Notes under the pieces: model-generated
Told to the model about the DNA's origin: nothing
The model's database searches: none
The model's input: the letters and a program-made list of their open reading frames with translations, nothing else
Shown: piece after piece, positions 8,331 to 16,788 of the stretch
Layout of the letters: each line of letters starts with the position of its first letter
Numbering within the stretch: the first letter of the stretch is position 1
Made by a program: the position numbers and the translations under genes
Assembly (NCBI RefSeq): GCF_011762095.1
Contig: NZ_JAASQO010000005.1
Span: 1-64,000, forward strand
Source: Parvibaculum indicum
GTDB lineage: Bacteria; Pseudomonadota; Alphaproteobacteria; Parvibaculales; Parvibaculaceae
Length of the DNA: 64,000 nt
Reading direction: 5' to 3'

Positions 8331-9116
8331 ATGACAGGAACCGCAAAGGGCCGCGTGACCGGCAAGATGGCCTTCATCACCGGCGGCGCGCAGGGGCTTG
8401 GCGAAGCCACGGCGCTGATGATGGCGCGCGAGGGCGCGAAAGTGACGCTTGCCGACATCAATGCGAAGGGCGCCGAAGAGGTCGCCAAGCGGATCAATGC
8501 CGAAGTGCCGGGCGCGGCCTTCGCGGTCGAACTCGACGTGACGCAGGAAGAGCAGTGGAAGCATGCGCTCGCCGCGGCGAACGATGCGATGGGCGGTATC
8601 AATGTGCTCTTCAACAATGCCGGTATCGGCGGTGGCACGACGGTGGAAGACACCGATTTCGAGACCTTCAAGCATGTGCAGGCGGTGGATGTGGACAGCG
8701 TCTTTCTCGGCTGCAAGCACGCCATCTCCTACATGGTGCCGCATGCGCCGGGTTCGATCATCAATACCTCGTCCATCGCCGGGCTGATCGCGGGGCACAA
8801 TATGGCCGCCTATAACGCGGCCAAGGCGGGCGTCTGGCTGTTGTCCAAATCGGTGGCGCTTCACTGCGCCAAGCGGGGCTATCGCATCCGCTCCAATTCC
8901 ATCCATCCGACCTTCATCGACACGCCGATCCTGGACGGCATGGCGCGGGGCATCTCGCGCGACGAACTGAAGGAAAAGCTCGCCCGGCAGGTGCCGCTGG
9001 GCGTGGTGGGCGATCCGGACGATGTCGCCTATGCGGTGCTGTTCCTGGCGTCGGACGAGTCCAAATTCATCACGGGCTCGGAGATCAAGATCGATGGCGG
9101 CATCTCCGCCATGTAA
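8331..9116 (+). CDS. short-chain dehydrogenase/reductase
   Basis: 261 residues, classical SDR. It has the Rossmann motif TGGAQGLG (17-24), NNAG (95-98), catalytic Ser near 147-148, Tyr161 and Lys165 (YNAAK), and a C-terminal IDGG. The acidic residue after strand 2 (LADIN) favours NAD(H). The family includes 3-hydroxyacyl-CoA and hydroxysteroid dehydrogenases; in this operon with a crotonase, a beta-hydroxyacyl or alcohol oxidation step is likely. Substrate uncertain. Confidence 0.92.
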   Translation: MTGTAKGRVTGKMAFITGGAQGLGEATALMMAREGAKVTLADINAKGAEEVAKRINAEVPGAAFAVELDVTQEEQWKHALAAANDAMGGINVLFNNAGIGGGTTVEDTDFETFKHVQAVDVDSVFLGCKHAISYMVPHAPGSIINTSSIAGLIAGHNMAAYNAAKAGVWLLSKSVALHCAKRGYRIRSNSIHPTFIDTPILDGMARGISRDELKEKLARQVPLGVVGDPDDVAYAVLFLASDESKFITGSEIKIDGGISAM

Positions 9117-9191
9117 TCGACCGTGGATGGAAGGGGCATGGGGCTTGCAGGTTTGGTGCGACCACCTCACATTCGAGGGGTCCAACCTCGC

Positions 9192-9911
9192 ATGAGTGCC
9201 ATGTCCCATTCCGTTGCCGATTCCCGGCCCATCCTCATCGTGCTGCATCAGGAGCGCTCGACGCCCGGCCGGGTCGGTCAGGCGCTCCGGGCTCGCGGGC
9301 ATAGGCTCGATATCCGGCGGCCCGCACTGGGCGATCTTCTGCCGGAGACGATGGAAGAACACAGGGCGGCCATCGTCTTTGGCGGGCCGATGAGCGCCAA
9401 TGACGATCTCGACTACATCAGGACGGAAATCGATTGGATCGGCGTGCCGCTGAAGGAAGAGGCGCCCTTCTGGGGCATATGCCTTGGCGGTCAGCTCATG
9501 GCGAAGCAGCTGGGTGCGAGGGTCTATGGCCGGGAGGACGACAAGGTCGAGATCGGCTATTACCCGATCCATCCCACCGACGAGGGAAGCGATCTCTTTG
9601 CCGATCCGACCTATGTCTATCAGTGGCATCGCGAGGGCTTTGAGCTGCCCTCGGGCGCGGTACGGCTCGCAGAGAGCGAGGCCTATCCCGTGCAGGCCAT
9701 GCGCTACGGGACGAATGCCTATGGCATCCAGTTCCATCCCGAGCTGACGGCACTGATGATGAATATCTGGCTGACCCGGGGCCGCGAGCGGCTGGAGCTT
9801 CCGGGCGCCCAGCCGGCACCGGACCATCGCCGCGACCGGCAGCAATATGACGGAGAACTCCGGGCTTGGCTGGAGCGGTTCCTGGATCATTGGCTGGGGG
9901 AGGCCAGCTAG
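9192..9911 (+). CDS. class I glutamine amidotransferase-like protein
   Basis: 239 residues with the GATase1 fold. The nucleophile elbow GICLGGQ places Cys97, and FHPELT gives His182 and Glu184, so the Cys-His-Glu triad is complete. Stand-alone members resemble the GMP-synthase glutaminase domain, but no synthetase domain is attached. Its role is therefore unknown: possibly ammonia delivery to a partner, or gamma-glutamyl hydrolysis as in GuaA-like stand-alone proteins. The start at 9192 has GAGGGG 11 bases upstream; 9201 is an alternative. It lies 75 bases after the SDR. Confidence 0.85.
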   Translation: MSAMSHSVADSRPILIVLHQERSTPGRVGQALRARGHRLDIRRPALGDLLPETMEEHRAAIVFGGPMSANDDLDYIRTEIDWIGVPLKEEAPFWGICLGGQLMAKQLGARVYGREDDKVEIGYYPIHPTDEGSDLFADPTYVYQWHREGFELPSGAVRLAESEAYPVQAMRYGTNAYGIQFHPELTALMMNIWLTRGRERLELPGAQPAPDHRRDRQQYDGELRAWLERFLDHWLGEAS

Positions 9912-9952
9912 CGGTCAGCGAGACTTCATGACAACCCAGTTGGCGTGAAGCT

Positions 9953-10023
9953 GTCTGCGTGGCTTCGTCCCTTCGACGCGGCAGCCTTCGCTACGATATC
10001 GCGGGCTTGCCGAGCCGTAGCCG
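9953..10023. repeat. 71-bp direct repeat, left copy
   Basis: Nearly identical to 10298-10368, differing mainly at CGTCCC versus TGCCAC. Internal GCTACG and CGTAGC arms make each copy partly self-complementary. The two copies flank the GIY-YIG gene. Confidence 0.9.
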
Positions 10024-10043
10024 GCTCTTTTGATTTGGGGGGC

Positions 10044-10280
10044 TTAGAGCCGTTTTTTGGCGAAGGCGCGACCAGATGCGGATTTCAGGTATTTTTCAAA
10101 TTCCGTCGCCTGCTTCTCATCGGTGAAAGCGACATAGGTCTTAATGCGCCAAGGTTTGAACTTGGATGTGTGGGGGACTTCACCTGCGTTGTGTTTCCGA
10201 AGGCGGGATTCCACATCACTCGTGACGCCGGTGTACCAGTGTTCGCCACACAGGCTTTGAAGAATATAGACAAATTTCAT
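10044..10280 (-). CDS. GIY-YIG domain protein
   Basis: 78 residues, essentially a lone GIY-YIG nuclease-like domain. VYIL (4-7), YTG (17-19) and Arg27 in SRLRKHN correspond to the conserved catalytic elements, and the Glu of TEFEKYLKS may be the metal ligand. Such short stand-alone proteins are widespread in alphaproteobacteria, with function largely untested. The start at 10280 gives the expected MKFVYIL N-terminus; the ribosome site is weak. The gene lies between two 71-bp direct repeats beside a tRNA gene, suggesting movement as a small unit. Confidence 0.85.
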   Translation of the reverse strand: MKFVYILQSLCGEHWYTGVTSDVESRLRKHNAGEVPHTSKFKPWRIKTYVAFTDEKQATEFEKYLKSASGRAFAKKRL

Positions 10281-10297
10281 GAGGGAAGTATGGGCCC

Positions 10298-10368
10298 GTC
10301 TGCGTGGCTTTGCCACTTCGACGCGGCAGCCTTCGCTACGATATCGCGGGCTTGCCGAGCCGTAGCCG
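10298..10368. repeat. 71-bp direct repeat, right copy
   Basis: Second copy of the 9953-10023 sequence, in the same orientation. It ends 12 bases short of the 3' end of tRNA-Ala. It does not contain tRNA sequence, so it is not a classical attachment site. Confidence 0.9.
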
Positions 10369-10380
10369 ATAGGCGAAGGC

Positions 10381-10456
<76 letters not shown>

Positions 10457-10700
10457 GTTCCAGCTTGCCTCGGCGGGGCCGAAAGCCCATGCGCCGGAAG
10501 CCGCTACATATGCTTTGCGACCGGCATATGTCAAGAGATTGGTGGCCTTCGGCGCCGTTCTCCATAGGGGGTGGAGCGCTTGCCGTGCTTGAACCGGGCG
10601 CTCTGGCCCGCTACATCTGCTTGAACGCCGTGTCGTCGCGCATTTCACCGGGAAACAGGGTGGAGTGCGCTTGCGCAGATGCCACATCAGAAGGGCTCCC

Positions 10701-10994
10701 ATGACCTCTCTCCTGCAGCTGATTTCCACCATCATCCATCTCTATATCTGGGTGATCATCATCCAGGCGGTGCTGAGCTGGCTGATCGCCTTCGACGTGG
10801 TCAATACGCGCAATCGCTTCGTCTATGCCGTGGCCGACACGCTCTACAAGCTAACGGAGCCGGTTCTGCGGCCCATCCGCCGGGTGCTGCCGGATCTGGG
10901 CGGTATCGATATCTCTCCCGTGGTCCTCATCCTGCTGCTGGTCTTCGCCCAGAACCTGATGTGGGAGACCTATGCGGCCTCCTTTGCCGGGTGA
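10701..10994 (+). CDS. YggT family membrane protein
   Basis: 97 residues with two transmembrane helices and the central motif of YggT (PF02325): a DTLYKLTEPVLRPIRR loop followed by GGIDISPVV. Members are inner-membrane proteins linked to osmotic or division-site functions. Its last 23 bases overlap the start of the DUF167 gene, so the two are translationally coupled, the usual yggT-yggU pairing. Confidence 0.9.
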   Translation: MTSLLQLISTIIHLYIWVIIIQAVLSWLIAFDVVNTRNRFVYAVADTLYKLTEPVLRPIRRVLPDLGGIDISPVVLILLLVFAQNLMWETYAASFAG

Positions 10995-11307
10995 TCTGCC
11001 GGTCCGGCGCGCACCGGACGGGGTGCTGGTCGCGCTCAAGGTGACGCCCAAATCCGGCGCCAACCGGATCGAGGGGCTGGTCGGCGACGGCGATGGGACG
11101 CGGTTGCGGCTGCGGGTCACTGCCGCGCCGGAAAAGGGCAAGGCCAATGAGGCGGTGATGAAACTCGTCGCCAAGGCATGGGGGCTTCCCAAAAGCTCCC
11201 TCAGCATCGCCTCCGGCGAGACGGCGCCGCTCAAAATGCTGCTGGTGAGGGGCGACAGCGCGGTGCTGGAAGAAGATATCGCGGCATATATCCGCGGCCT
11301 CTCCTGA
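10972..11307 (+). CDS. DUF167 / YggU family protein
   Basis: 111 residues. The pattern VTPKSGANRIEG, LRVTAAPEKGKANEAVMKLVAKAWG and IASGETAPLK is characteristic of DUF167 (PF02594, YggU), a small alpha/beta protein of unknown biochemical function. It overlaps yggT by 23 bases, and the folD riboswitch promoter starts immediately downstream, so folD is a separate transcription unit. Confidence 0.92.
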   Translation: MRPPLPGDLPVRRAPDGVLVALKVTPKSGANRIEGLVGDGDGTRLRLRVTAAPEKGKANEAVMKLVAKAWGLPKSSLSIASGETAPLKMLLVRGDSAVLEEDIAAYIRGLS

Positions 11308-11311
11308 GGCG

Positions 11312-11340
11312 TTGCCGCAAGGGGCGGGGCTCTCTATAGT
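11312..11340 (+). promoter_or_regulatory. sigma-70-type promoter of the folD riboswitch transcript
   Basis: TTGCCG (11312-11317), a 17-base spacer and TATAGT (11335-11340). The predicted start near 11347 falls at the 5' edge of the ZTP aptamer. Confidence 0.7.
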
Positions 11341-11344
11341 CCAC

Positions 11345-11448
11345 GCGACCTTGCGTGACTGGCGAGAAGAGGTGGATCGATCACCGGGGAGCGTAAGGGT
11401 TTTCCAAACGCCGCTCGCCTGGGCACCCACCCTCGTAAGAAAGGTGCC
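11345..11448 (+). promoter_or_regulatory. ZTP (pfl) riboswitch controlling folD
   Basis: The conserved pfl-motif blocks are present in order: GTGACTGGCG (11355-11364), CCGGGGAGC (11384-11392) and CCGCTCGCCTGGGCA (11411-11425). GGCG and CGCC can pair as expected. ZTP riboswitches sense the folate-stress alarmone ZTP/ZMP and typically precede folD or purH, and here folD starts at 11451. GGCACC (11422-11427) is complementary to GGTGCC (11443-11448), which carries the ribosome-binding purines. That suggests ligand binding frees the start site (translational control). The aptamer is recognised directly; the switching mechanism is inference. Confidence 0.92.
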
Positions 11449-11450
11449 GC

Positions 11451-12359
11451 ATGTCCGAAACAGTTTCCAATCGCATCGATGGCAAGGCCATCTCCACCGC
11501 GCTCAAGGCCCGTGTGGCGCAGGAAGTTGCACGCATCAAATCCGAGCACGGGCTGACGCCCGGCCTTGCCGTGGTGCTGGTCGGCACCGATCCGGCGAGC
11601 GAGGTCTATGTCCGCAACAAGGGCATCGCCACGCGCGAGGCGGGCATGAACTCCTTCGAATACAAGATGGATGGCAGCGCCAGCGAGGAAGAGGTTCTTG
11701 CCAAGGTTGCCGAGCTCAATGCCGACCCGGCCGTGCACGGCTTTCTCGTGCAGTTTCCGGTGCCCGAGCAGATCTCCCAGCAGAACGTCATCGACGCCAT
11801 CGATCCCGTCAAGGATGCGGACGGGCTGCATCCGCTGAATGCCGGCCGCCTTGCGAGCGGTCTGCCCGCCATGGTGCCCGCGACGCCGGAGGGCTGCGTC
11901 ATCATGGCGAAGCAGGCGGCGGGCGGGGAGCTTGCGGGCAAGCATGCCGTCATCATCGGGCGCTCCAATCTCGTGGGTAAGCCCGTGGCGCAGCTTCTGC
12001 TGAAAGAGAACTGCACCGTTACCATCGCGCATAGCCGATCGCGCGACCTGCCCGCGCTGGCGCGGCAGGCCGATATTCTGGTCGCGGCGGTGGGCCGCCC
12101 GAACATGGTGCGCGGCGACTGGGTGAAGCCCGGCGCCATCGTGATCGATGTCGGCATCAACCGCGTACCCGCGCCGGAAAAGGGCGAGGGCAAGACGCGG
12201 CTCATCGGCGATGTCTGCTTCGATGAAGCCAAGGAGGTCGCGGGCGCCATCACGCCCGTGCCGGGCGGCGTGGGGCTGATGACGGTTGCCTGCCTGTTGC
12301 GCAACACTGTGATCGCCGCCTGCCGACAGCATGGCATTGCGTTGCCCTCCGATTTTTAG
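11451..12359 (+). CDS. folD: bifunctional methylene-THF dehydrogenase / methenyl-THF cyclohydrolase
   Basis: 302 residues, full length for FolD. It interconverts methylene-, methenyl- and 10-formyl-tetrahydrofolate with NADP. The catalytic Tyr and Lys lie in SEVYVRNKG, the nucleotide-binding motif in [14 protein letters not shown], and the C-terminal signature in [11 protein letters not shown]. The ZTP riboswitch immediately upstream ties expression to one-carbon shortage during purine synthesis. Confidence 0.98.
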   Translation: MSETVSNRIDGKAISTALKARVAQEVARIKSEHGLTPGLAVVLVGTDPASEVYVRNKGIATREAGMNSFEYKMDGSASEEEVLAKVAELNADPAVHGFLVQFPVPEQISQQNVIDAIDPVKDADGLHPLNAGRLASGLPAMVPATPEGCVIMAKQAAGGELAGKHAVIIGRSNLVGKPVAQLLLKENCTVTIAHSRSRDLPALARQADILVAAVGRPNMVRGDWVKPGAIVIDVGINRVPAPEKGEGKTRLIGDVCFDEAKEVAGAITPVPGGVGLMTVACLLRNTVIAACRQHGIALPSDF

Positions 12360-12395
12360 GGCGACTGGACGACTTTCAGGCAGAGGAGGCTCGCC

Positions 12396-13400
12396 ATGGA
12401 GATGCGTCAGCTTGGAGATTTGTGGCCCGTCAGCGCGCTGACGCTGGGCGGCGGCGGGCTGGGCCTCGTCTGGGGAAATTCGACGCGCGAGGAGGCCGTC
12501 GCGACGGTGCGCGCCGCGGTCGAAGCGGGCATCAATTTCCTCGACCTCGCTCCGCTTTACGGTCAGGCGGAATCGGTCGTCGGCGAAGCGTTCGACGGCG
12601 GCTGGCCGTCTCATCTGCGCGTTTCCACCAAGTGCATGGTCGGCGCGCGCCACGCCGACGACATTCCCGGGCGGCTCGAAAAATCGGTGCGCCTCAGCCT
12701 CGAGACGCTGAAGCGCGAGCATGCGGATTGCTACATCCTGCATTCCAACATTCATCCCGACGACTACGTTTATGAGCAGCATCCCGACTACGCCAAGAAC
12801 GGCGGCGTCTCCTGGTCGCGTTTCGTCGGGGAAGTGATCCCGACCTTCGAGAGCCTGAAGGCGCGAGGGATCATCGGCACCTGGGGTGTGACGGGGATCG
12901 GCCTGCCCATATCGATCATGGAAGCGCTCAGGAGCGAGCCGAAGCCCGACGTGGTGCAGGTGATTGCGAATCTGATGGATTCGGCCGGCGGGCTGAAGCG
13001 TTATGAAGAGCCAACGGAACCGCGCAACATCATCCGGACCGCGAAGAACAATGATGTCGGCGTGATGGGCATTCGCGCCGTGCAGGCGGGTGCGCTTACC
13101 GCGGCATTCGACCGTCCGCTCGAAGCGGGCGATCCCGACATGAAGGATTACGAGAAGGCCGCGCCTTTCCGCGCGCTCTGCGAAAGCTGGGGCGAAGATC
13201 CGGCCGCGATCGCGCATCGCTATGCGCTGGCCATCGAGGGCGTCGACACGGTGGTGCTCGGCGTCAAGAACCGCGCGGAACTCGGCCAGCTTGTCGACGC
13301 CGTGGAAAAAGGGCCGCTCGACCCAGCGCAGATCGCGGAGATCGAAGCGCTCGGTCTCAGGCGGCAAATTCCCCGGATACCGCTCGATGCGCCCATCTGA
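12396..13400 (+). CDS. aldo/keto reductase
   Basis: 334 residues with an AKR TIM barrel. The catalytic tetrad is visible as Asp50, Tyr55 (LYGQ), Lys79 (STKC) and His116 (LHSN). An NAD(P)-dependent carbonyl reductase or dehydrogenase is expected; the substrate is not predictable. GAGGAGG upstream supports the ATG. Its last 14 bases overlap the start of the membrane-inserted lactamase-like gene, so the two are coupled. Confidence 0.92.
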   Translation: MEMRQLGDLWPVSALTLGGGGLGLVWGNSTREEAVATVRAAVEAGINFLDLAPLYGQAESVVGEAFDGGWPSHLRVSTKCMVGARHADDIPGRLEKSVRLSLETLKREHADCYILHSNIHPDDYVYEQHPDYAKNGGVSWSRFVGEVIPTFESLKARGIIGTWGVTGIGLPISIMEALRSEPKPDVVQVIANLMDSAGGLKRYEEPTEPRNIIRTAKNNDVGVMGIRAVQAGALTAAFDRPLEAGDPDMKDYEKAAPFRALCESWGEDPAAIAHRYALAIEGVDTVVLGVKNRAELGQLVDAVEKGPLDPAQIAEIEALGLRRQIPRIPLDAPI

Positions 13401-14814
13401 TCGCGCGCGGGTCCGCGCCAGCCTTATCGGCTTTTGTCTTGTGCTGCTGACGGTGCTCGCGGCCTTGCCGGGCGCGCAGGCGAGTGACGCCAGAGTGGAT
13501 GGCGGCATGGCGCGCTGGCCGGTTGGCGATATGGCGCGCGCGCTCGACGATTACCTGCCGCGCCGTATGGCGGAAGAAGACGTGCCCGGCCTTGCCGTGG
13601 CCGTTATCCGCAAGGGCGTTCTGGTTTTCGAAAAGGGCTACGGGCTTGCCGATGCGCTGGGCGACCGCAAGGTGAGCGCCAACACGCTTTTCGAAGCGGG
13701 TGCGCTTGGCAAGTCGGTGGCGGCCTATACGGCGATGCGCATGGTGGGGGCGCGGCTTTTGACGCTCGGCGAGCCGGTTGCCGAACACGGGCAGGCCGTT
13801 CCGCTGCGACAGGTGCTGGAAGGAAAGGGCCGGCGTGCCGGCATCGTCTCGGGTATCTGGCAGAGCCGCGGTCGCGTGGCGGGCGCCGACCTGGTAATGG
13901 CGGGCGGTTATGGCGGGCTTGCCCGGGTTATGGAAGACAGGGTGGACGCCCCCTTTGAGCGCATCGTCACGGCCTATGTGTTCAAGCCTTTCGACATGCT
14001 GTCCTCGGGCTACCGGCTGCCGGAGGCGCTGACACGTTCGGTGGCGCGGGGCTATGTACCGCTATGGCAGGCGCTTGCCGCCGTTTTCCTGCCCTGGCTG
14101 GCCATGCTTGCATTGGCGCTGCCGCTCGCTTTCGCGGCGGTTCATTTCCTGCTGGACCGGATCCGGATGGTGCCGCGCGATTTCGTCATCGCGACGGCGG
14201 GCGCTTTCGCGGCGGCCATGGTGCCGATGGGGCTTTTCATTGGCTGGCCGATGCTCGCGGCGGTGCTGGCCTATGCGATTACCTTTCTCGTCTGCCTGGG
14301 TCTTGCGGGATTTCTTTTCTGGCGTTTTCTGGCACTGGTATACCGCCCGGGCCAGGGCGTGCTCCGTCGCGGTCACCGGGGGGAAGAACGCGCGCTCGTT
14401 TTCGGGGTTCTGTTGGCGCTGATCGCGGGGGTCTTCTTTCTGGAGCGCAATGTGCCGGTGCCGACGCTTGGCGGGAACGAACCGCGCGTGGCGTTGTCGC
14501 TGCGCAGCAGCGCGCATGATCTCGGTCTCTTCGCGGAAGGTTTTCTCGCCTCGAAAGGGCTCGATCCGGCGCTGCGCGACATGATGATCGGCGGCGGGCG
14601 CGAACCGGCGCTGGGCTTTCACACGCGCTCGACGCGGGACGGGTTCACGCTGTGGCAGTTGGGCGACCGGCCGGGCTTTTCGAGCCTGGTGGTCGTTCAT
14701 CCGCTGCGCGGCGACGCAGTGGTTCTGCTCGCCAATACGAACAAGGCGGCGGACCTCGTTCAGGAGGCCGCCGCCCAGATCATGGGGATGGAGGCAGGCT
14801 GGCGCCTGCCCTGA
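13387..14814 (+). CDS. beta-lactamase-like protein with inserted membrane domain, catalytic Ser missing
   Basis: 475 residues. After a signal-anchor (about 12-33), residues 55-220 look like the N-terminal half of a serine beta-lactamase/penicillin-binding fold (PGLAVAVIRKGVLVFEKGYG, LFEAGALGKS, VFKPFDML). Residues about 225-355 form four or five transmembrane helices. Residues 365-475 return to the fold (RPGFSSLVVVHP, VVLLANTN). The nucleophile motif SxxK reads A106-L-G-K109, the YxN position reads MAGGYG, and the usual HxG before PGF is absent. Hydrolase activity is therefore unlikely; a sensor or scaffold role is possible. It overlaps the aldo/keto reductase gene by 14 bases. Confidence 0.8.
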   Translation: MRPSDRARVRASLIGFCLVLLTVLAALPGAQASDARVDGGMARWPVGDMARALDDYLPRRMAEEDVPGLAVAVIRKGVLVFEKGYGLADALGDRKVSANTLFEAGALGKSVAAYTAMRMVGARLLTLGEPVAEHGQAVPLRQVLEGKGRRAGIVSGIWQSRGRVAGADLVMAGGYGGLARVMEDRVDAPFERIVTAYVFKPFDMLSSGYRLPEALTRSVARGYVPLWQALAAVFLPWLAMLALALPLAFAAVHFLLDRIRMVPRDFVIATAGAFAAAMVPMGLFIGWPMLAAVLAYAITFLVCLGLAGFLFWRFLALVYRPGQGVLRRGHRGEERALVFGVLLALIAGVFFLERNVPVPTLGGNEPRVALSLRSSAHDLGLFAEGFLASKGLDPALRDMMIGGGREPALGFHTRSTRDGFTLWQLGDRPGFSSLVVVHPLRGDAVVLLANTNKAADLVQEAAAQIMGMEAGWRLP

Positions 14815-14845
14815 TTTCCTCACGCGGTGATTGCTATCCGCTTTG

Positions 14846-15379
14846 TCAGGCCGCTTTGGCGCCTGCTTCGATCGATTTGACGATCAGTTCGCGGGCCTTG
14901 TCGGCATCCTGCCAGCCATCGATCTTCACCCATTTGCCTTCTTCGAGGTCCTTGTAGTGCTCGAAGAAATGGGTGATGCGCTGGAGAAGGATGTCCGGCA
15001 TGTCGGTGTAGTTGTGCACATCCTTGTAGTAGGGATTGAGCTTTTTCACCGGCACGGCGAGGATCTTTTCGTCCTGACCGGCCTCGTCATGCATCATCAA
15101 TACGCCGATGGGGCGCGAACGGATGACCGAGCCCGGCACGACCGGGATGCGGCTAACCACGAGGACGTCGATCGGGTCGCCATCGTCGGAAAGCGTATGC
15201 GGCACGAAGCCGTAATTGCACGGATAGTGCATTGCCGTATGCATGAAGCGGTCGACAAAGAGCGTACCGGACGCCTTGTCGAGTTCATATTTCACCGGGT
15301 GGCCGCCATGCGGCACCTCGATGATGACGTTGAGGTCTTCCGGCGGATTTTCCCCGACTGGGATGGCGTCGATACGCAT
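14846..15379 (-). CDS. ppa: inorganic pyrophosphatase (family I)
   Basis: 177 residues, the usual size. It hydrolyses pyrophosphate to phosphate with Mg2+. The family I signature DGDPID (66-71) and surrounding NYGFVPHT and DVLVVSR are intact. It lies 41 bases downstream of argG on the same strand. ArgG releases pyrophosphate, so cotranscription would be sensible. Confidence 0.98.
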   Translation of the reverse strand: MRIDAIPVGENPPEDLNVIIEVPHGGHPVKYELDKASGTLFVDRFMHTAMHYPCNYGFVPHTLSDDGDPIDVLVVSRIPVVPGSVIRSRPIGVLMMHDEAGQDEKILAVPVKKLNPYYKDVHNYTDMPDILLQRITHFFEHYKDLEEGKWVKIDGWQDADKARELIVKSIEAGAKAA

Positions 15380-15420
15380 CTGACTTCCATTACTGAGAGT
15401 TTCTTACAGGTTGCTGGGGG

Positions 15421-16650
15421 TTACTTGCCGACGCGCTTGTTGCGCGCGGCAAGAAGACGAAGGCGCAGCGCATTGAGCCGGATGAAGCCCTCCGCGTCCT
15501 TCTGATCGTAGGCGCCGGCATCGTCCTCGAAGGTGACGTGCTGCGCGGAATAAAGCGAATAGGGCGACTTGCGGCCGATGACGCTGACCGAGCCCTTGTA
15601 GAGCTTCAGGCGCACCGTGCCGGTCACCATTTCCTGGCTCTTGTCGATGGCGGCCTGCAGCATTTCGCGCTCGGGCGAGAACCAGAAGCCGTTATAGATG
15701 AGTTCCGCATAGCGCGGCATCATCTCGTCTTTCAGATGCGCGGCGCCGCGATCGAGCGTCGACTGCTCGATGCCGCGATGGGCGGCGAGCAGGATGGTGC
15801 CGCCCGGCGTCTCGTAGATGCCGCGCGACTTCATGCCGACGAAACGGTTTTCCAGGAGGTCGAGACGGCCGATGCCGTTGGCGCCGCCCAGCTCGTTGAG
15901 CTTCGTCAGCAGCGTCGCCGGGCTCATCTTCTCGCCGTCGACGGCGACCGCGTCGCCCTTTTCGAAATCGATTTCGACAACCGTCGGCTTGTCGGGTGCC
16001 TCCTCCGGCGAGACGGAACGGCTGTAGACATATTCCGGCGCTTCCTCGAACGGGTCTTCCAGCACCTTGCCTTCGGCGGAGATGTGCAGAAGGTTCGCAT
16101 CGACGGAGAAGGGCGCTTCGCCGCGCTTGTCCTTGGCGATCTGGATCTGGTGCTTCTCGGCAAACTCGATGAGCTTGGTGCGGGAGTTCAGATCCCATTC
16201 GCGCCAGGGGGCGATAATCTTGATGTCCGGATCGAGTGCGCCGTAGCTCACTTCGTAGCGGACCTGGTCGTTGCCCTTGCCGGTCGACCCATGGCTGACG
16301 GCGTCGGCGCCGGTCTCATGCGCGATCTCGATCTGGCGCTTGGCGATGAGCGGCCGCGCGATGGAGGTGCCGAGCAGATAGACCCCTTCATAGACCGCAT
16401 TGGCGCGGAACATCGGGAAGACGTAGTCGCGGACGAATTCCTCTCGGAGATCCTCGATATAGATTTCCTTGATGCCCAGCATTTCCGCCTTCTTGCGGGC
16501 GGGCTCGAGCTCTTCGCCCTGACCGAGATCGGCGGTGAAGGTCACCACCTCGCAGCCATAGGTCTCCTGAAGCCATTTCAGGATGACAGATGTGTCCAGC
16601 CCGCCGGAATAGGCAAGCACGACCTTTTTCACGTCTTTCACGTCGTTCAT
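15421..16650 (-). CDS. argG: argininosuccinate synthase
   Basis: 409 residues. ATP-dependent ligation of citrulline and aspartate in arginine synthesis. The N-type ATP pyrophosphatase motif AYSGGLDTS lies at 13-21, with GSTGKGNDQ and YSLYSAQHV further on. The ATG at 16650 has GGAG 11 bases upstream and matches family length; an in-frame ATG at 16713 would add an unusual 21-residue leader. Confidence 0.98.
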   Translation of the reverse strand: MNDVKDVKKVVLAYSGGLDTSVILKWLQETYGCEVVTFTADLGQGEELEPARKKAEMLGIKEIYIEDLREEFVRDYVFPMFRANAVYEGVYLLGTSIARPLIAKRQIEIAHETGADAVSHGSTGKGNDQVRYEVSYGALDPDIKIIAPWREWDLNSRTKLIEFAEKHQIQIAKDKRGEAPFSVDANLLHISAEGKVLEDPFEEAPEYVYSRSVSPEEAPDKPTVVEIDFEKGDAVAVDGEKMSPATLLTKLNELGGANGIGRLDLLENRFVGMKSRGIYETPGGTILLAAHRGIEQSTLDRGAAHLKDEMMPRYAELIYNGFWFSPEREMLQAAIDKSQEMVTGTVRLKLYKGSVSVIGRKSPYSLYSAQHVTFEDDAGAYDQKDAEGFIRLNALRLRLLAARNKRVGK

Positions 16651-16788
16651 CGACGCCGCTCCGATAAATTGGGAATTGCGGCCACCGATATGACGGGGCC
16701 GTGCGATATCCATACCGCGTTGCGGCGCACTATAGGCATATTGAGAGGCCGCACAACCGGGGGGATTATTCCCCGGGTCCTTGCCTTT

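Noticed and set aside
6645-9890. 1081-residue minus-strand ORF
   Set aside because: Antisense to the crotonase operon genes and the amidotransferase; no recognisable domain.
11334-13508. 724-residue minus-strand ORF across folD and the aldo/keto reductase
   Set aside because: Antisense shadow that also crosses the riboswitch.
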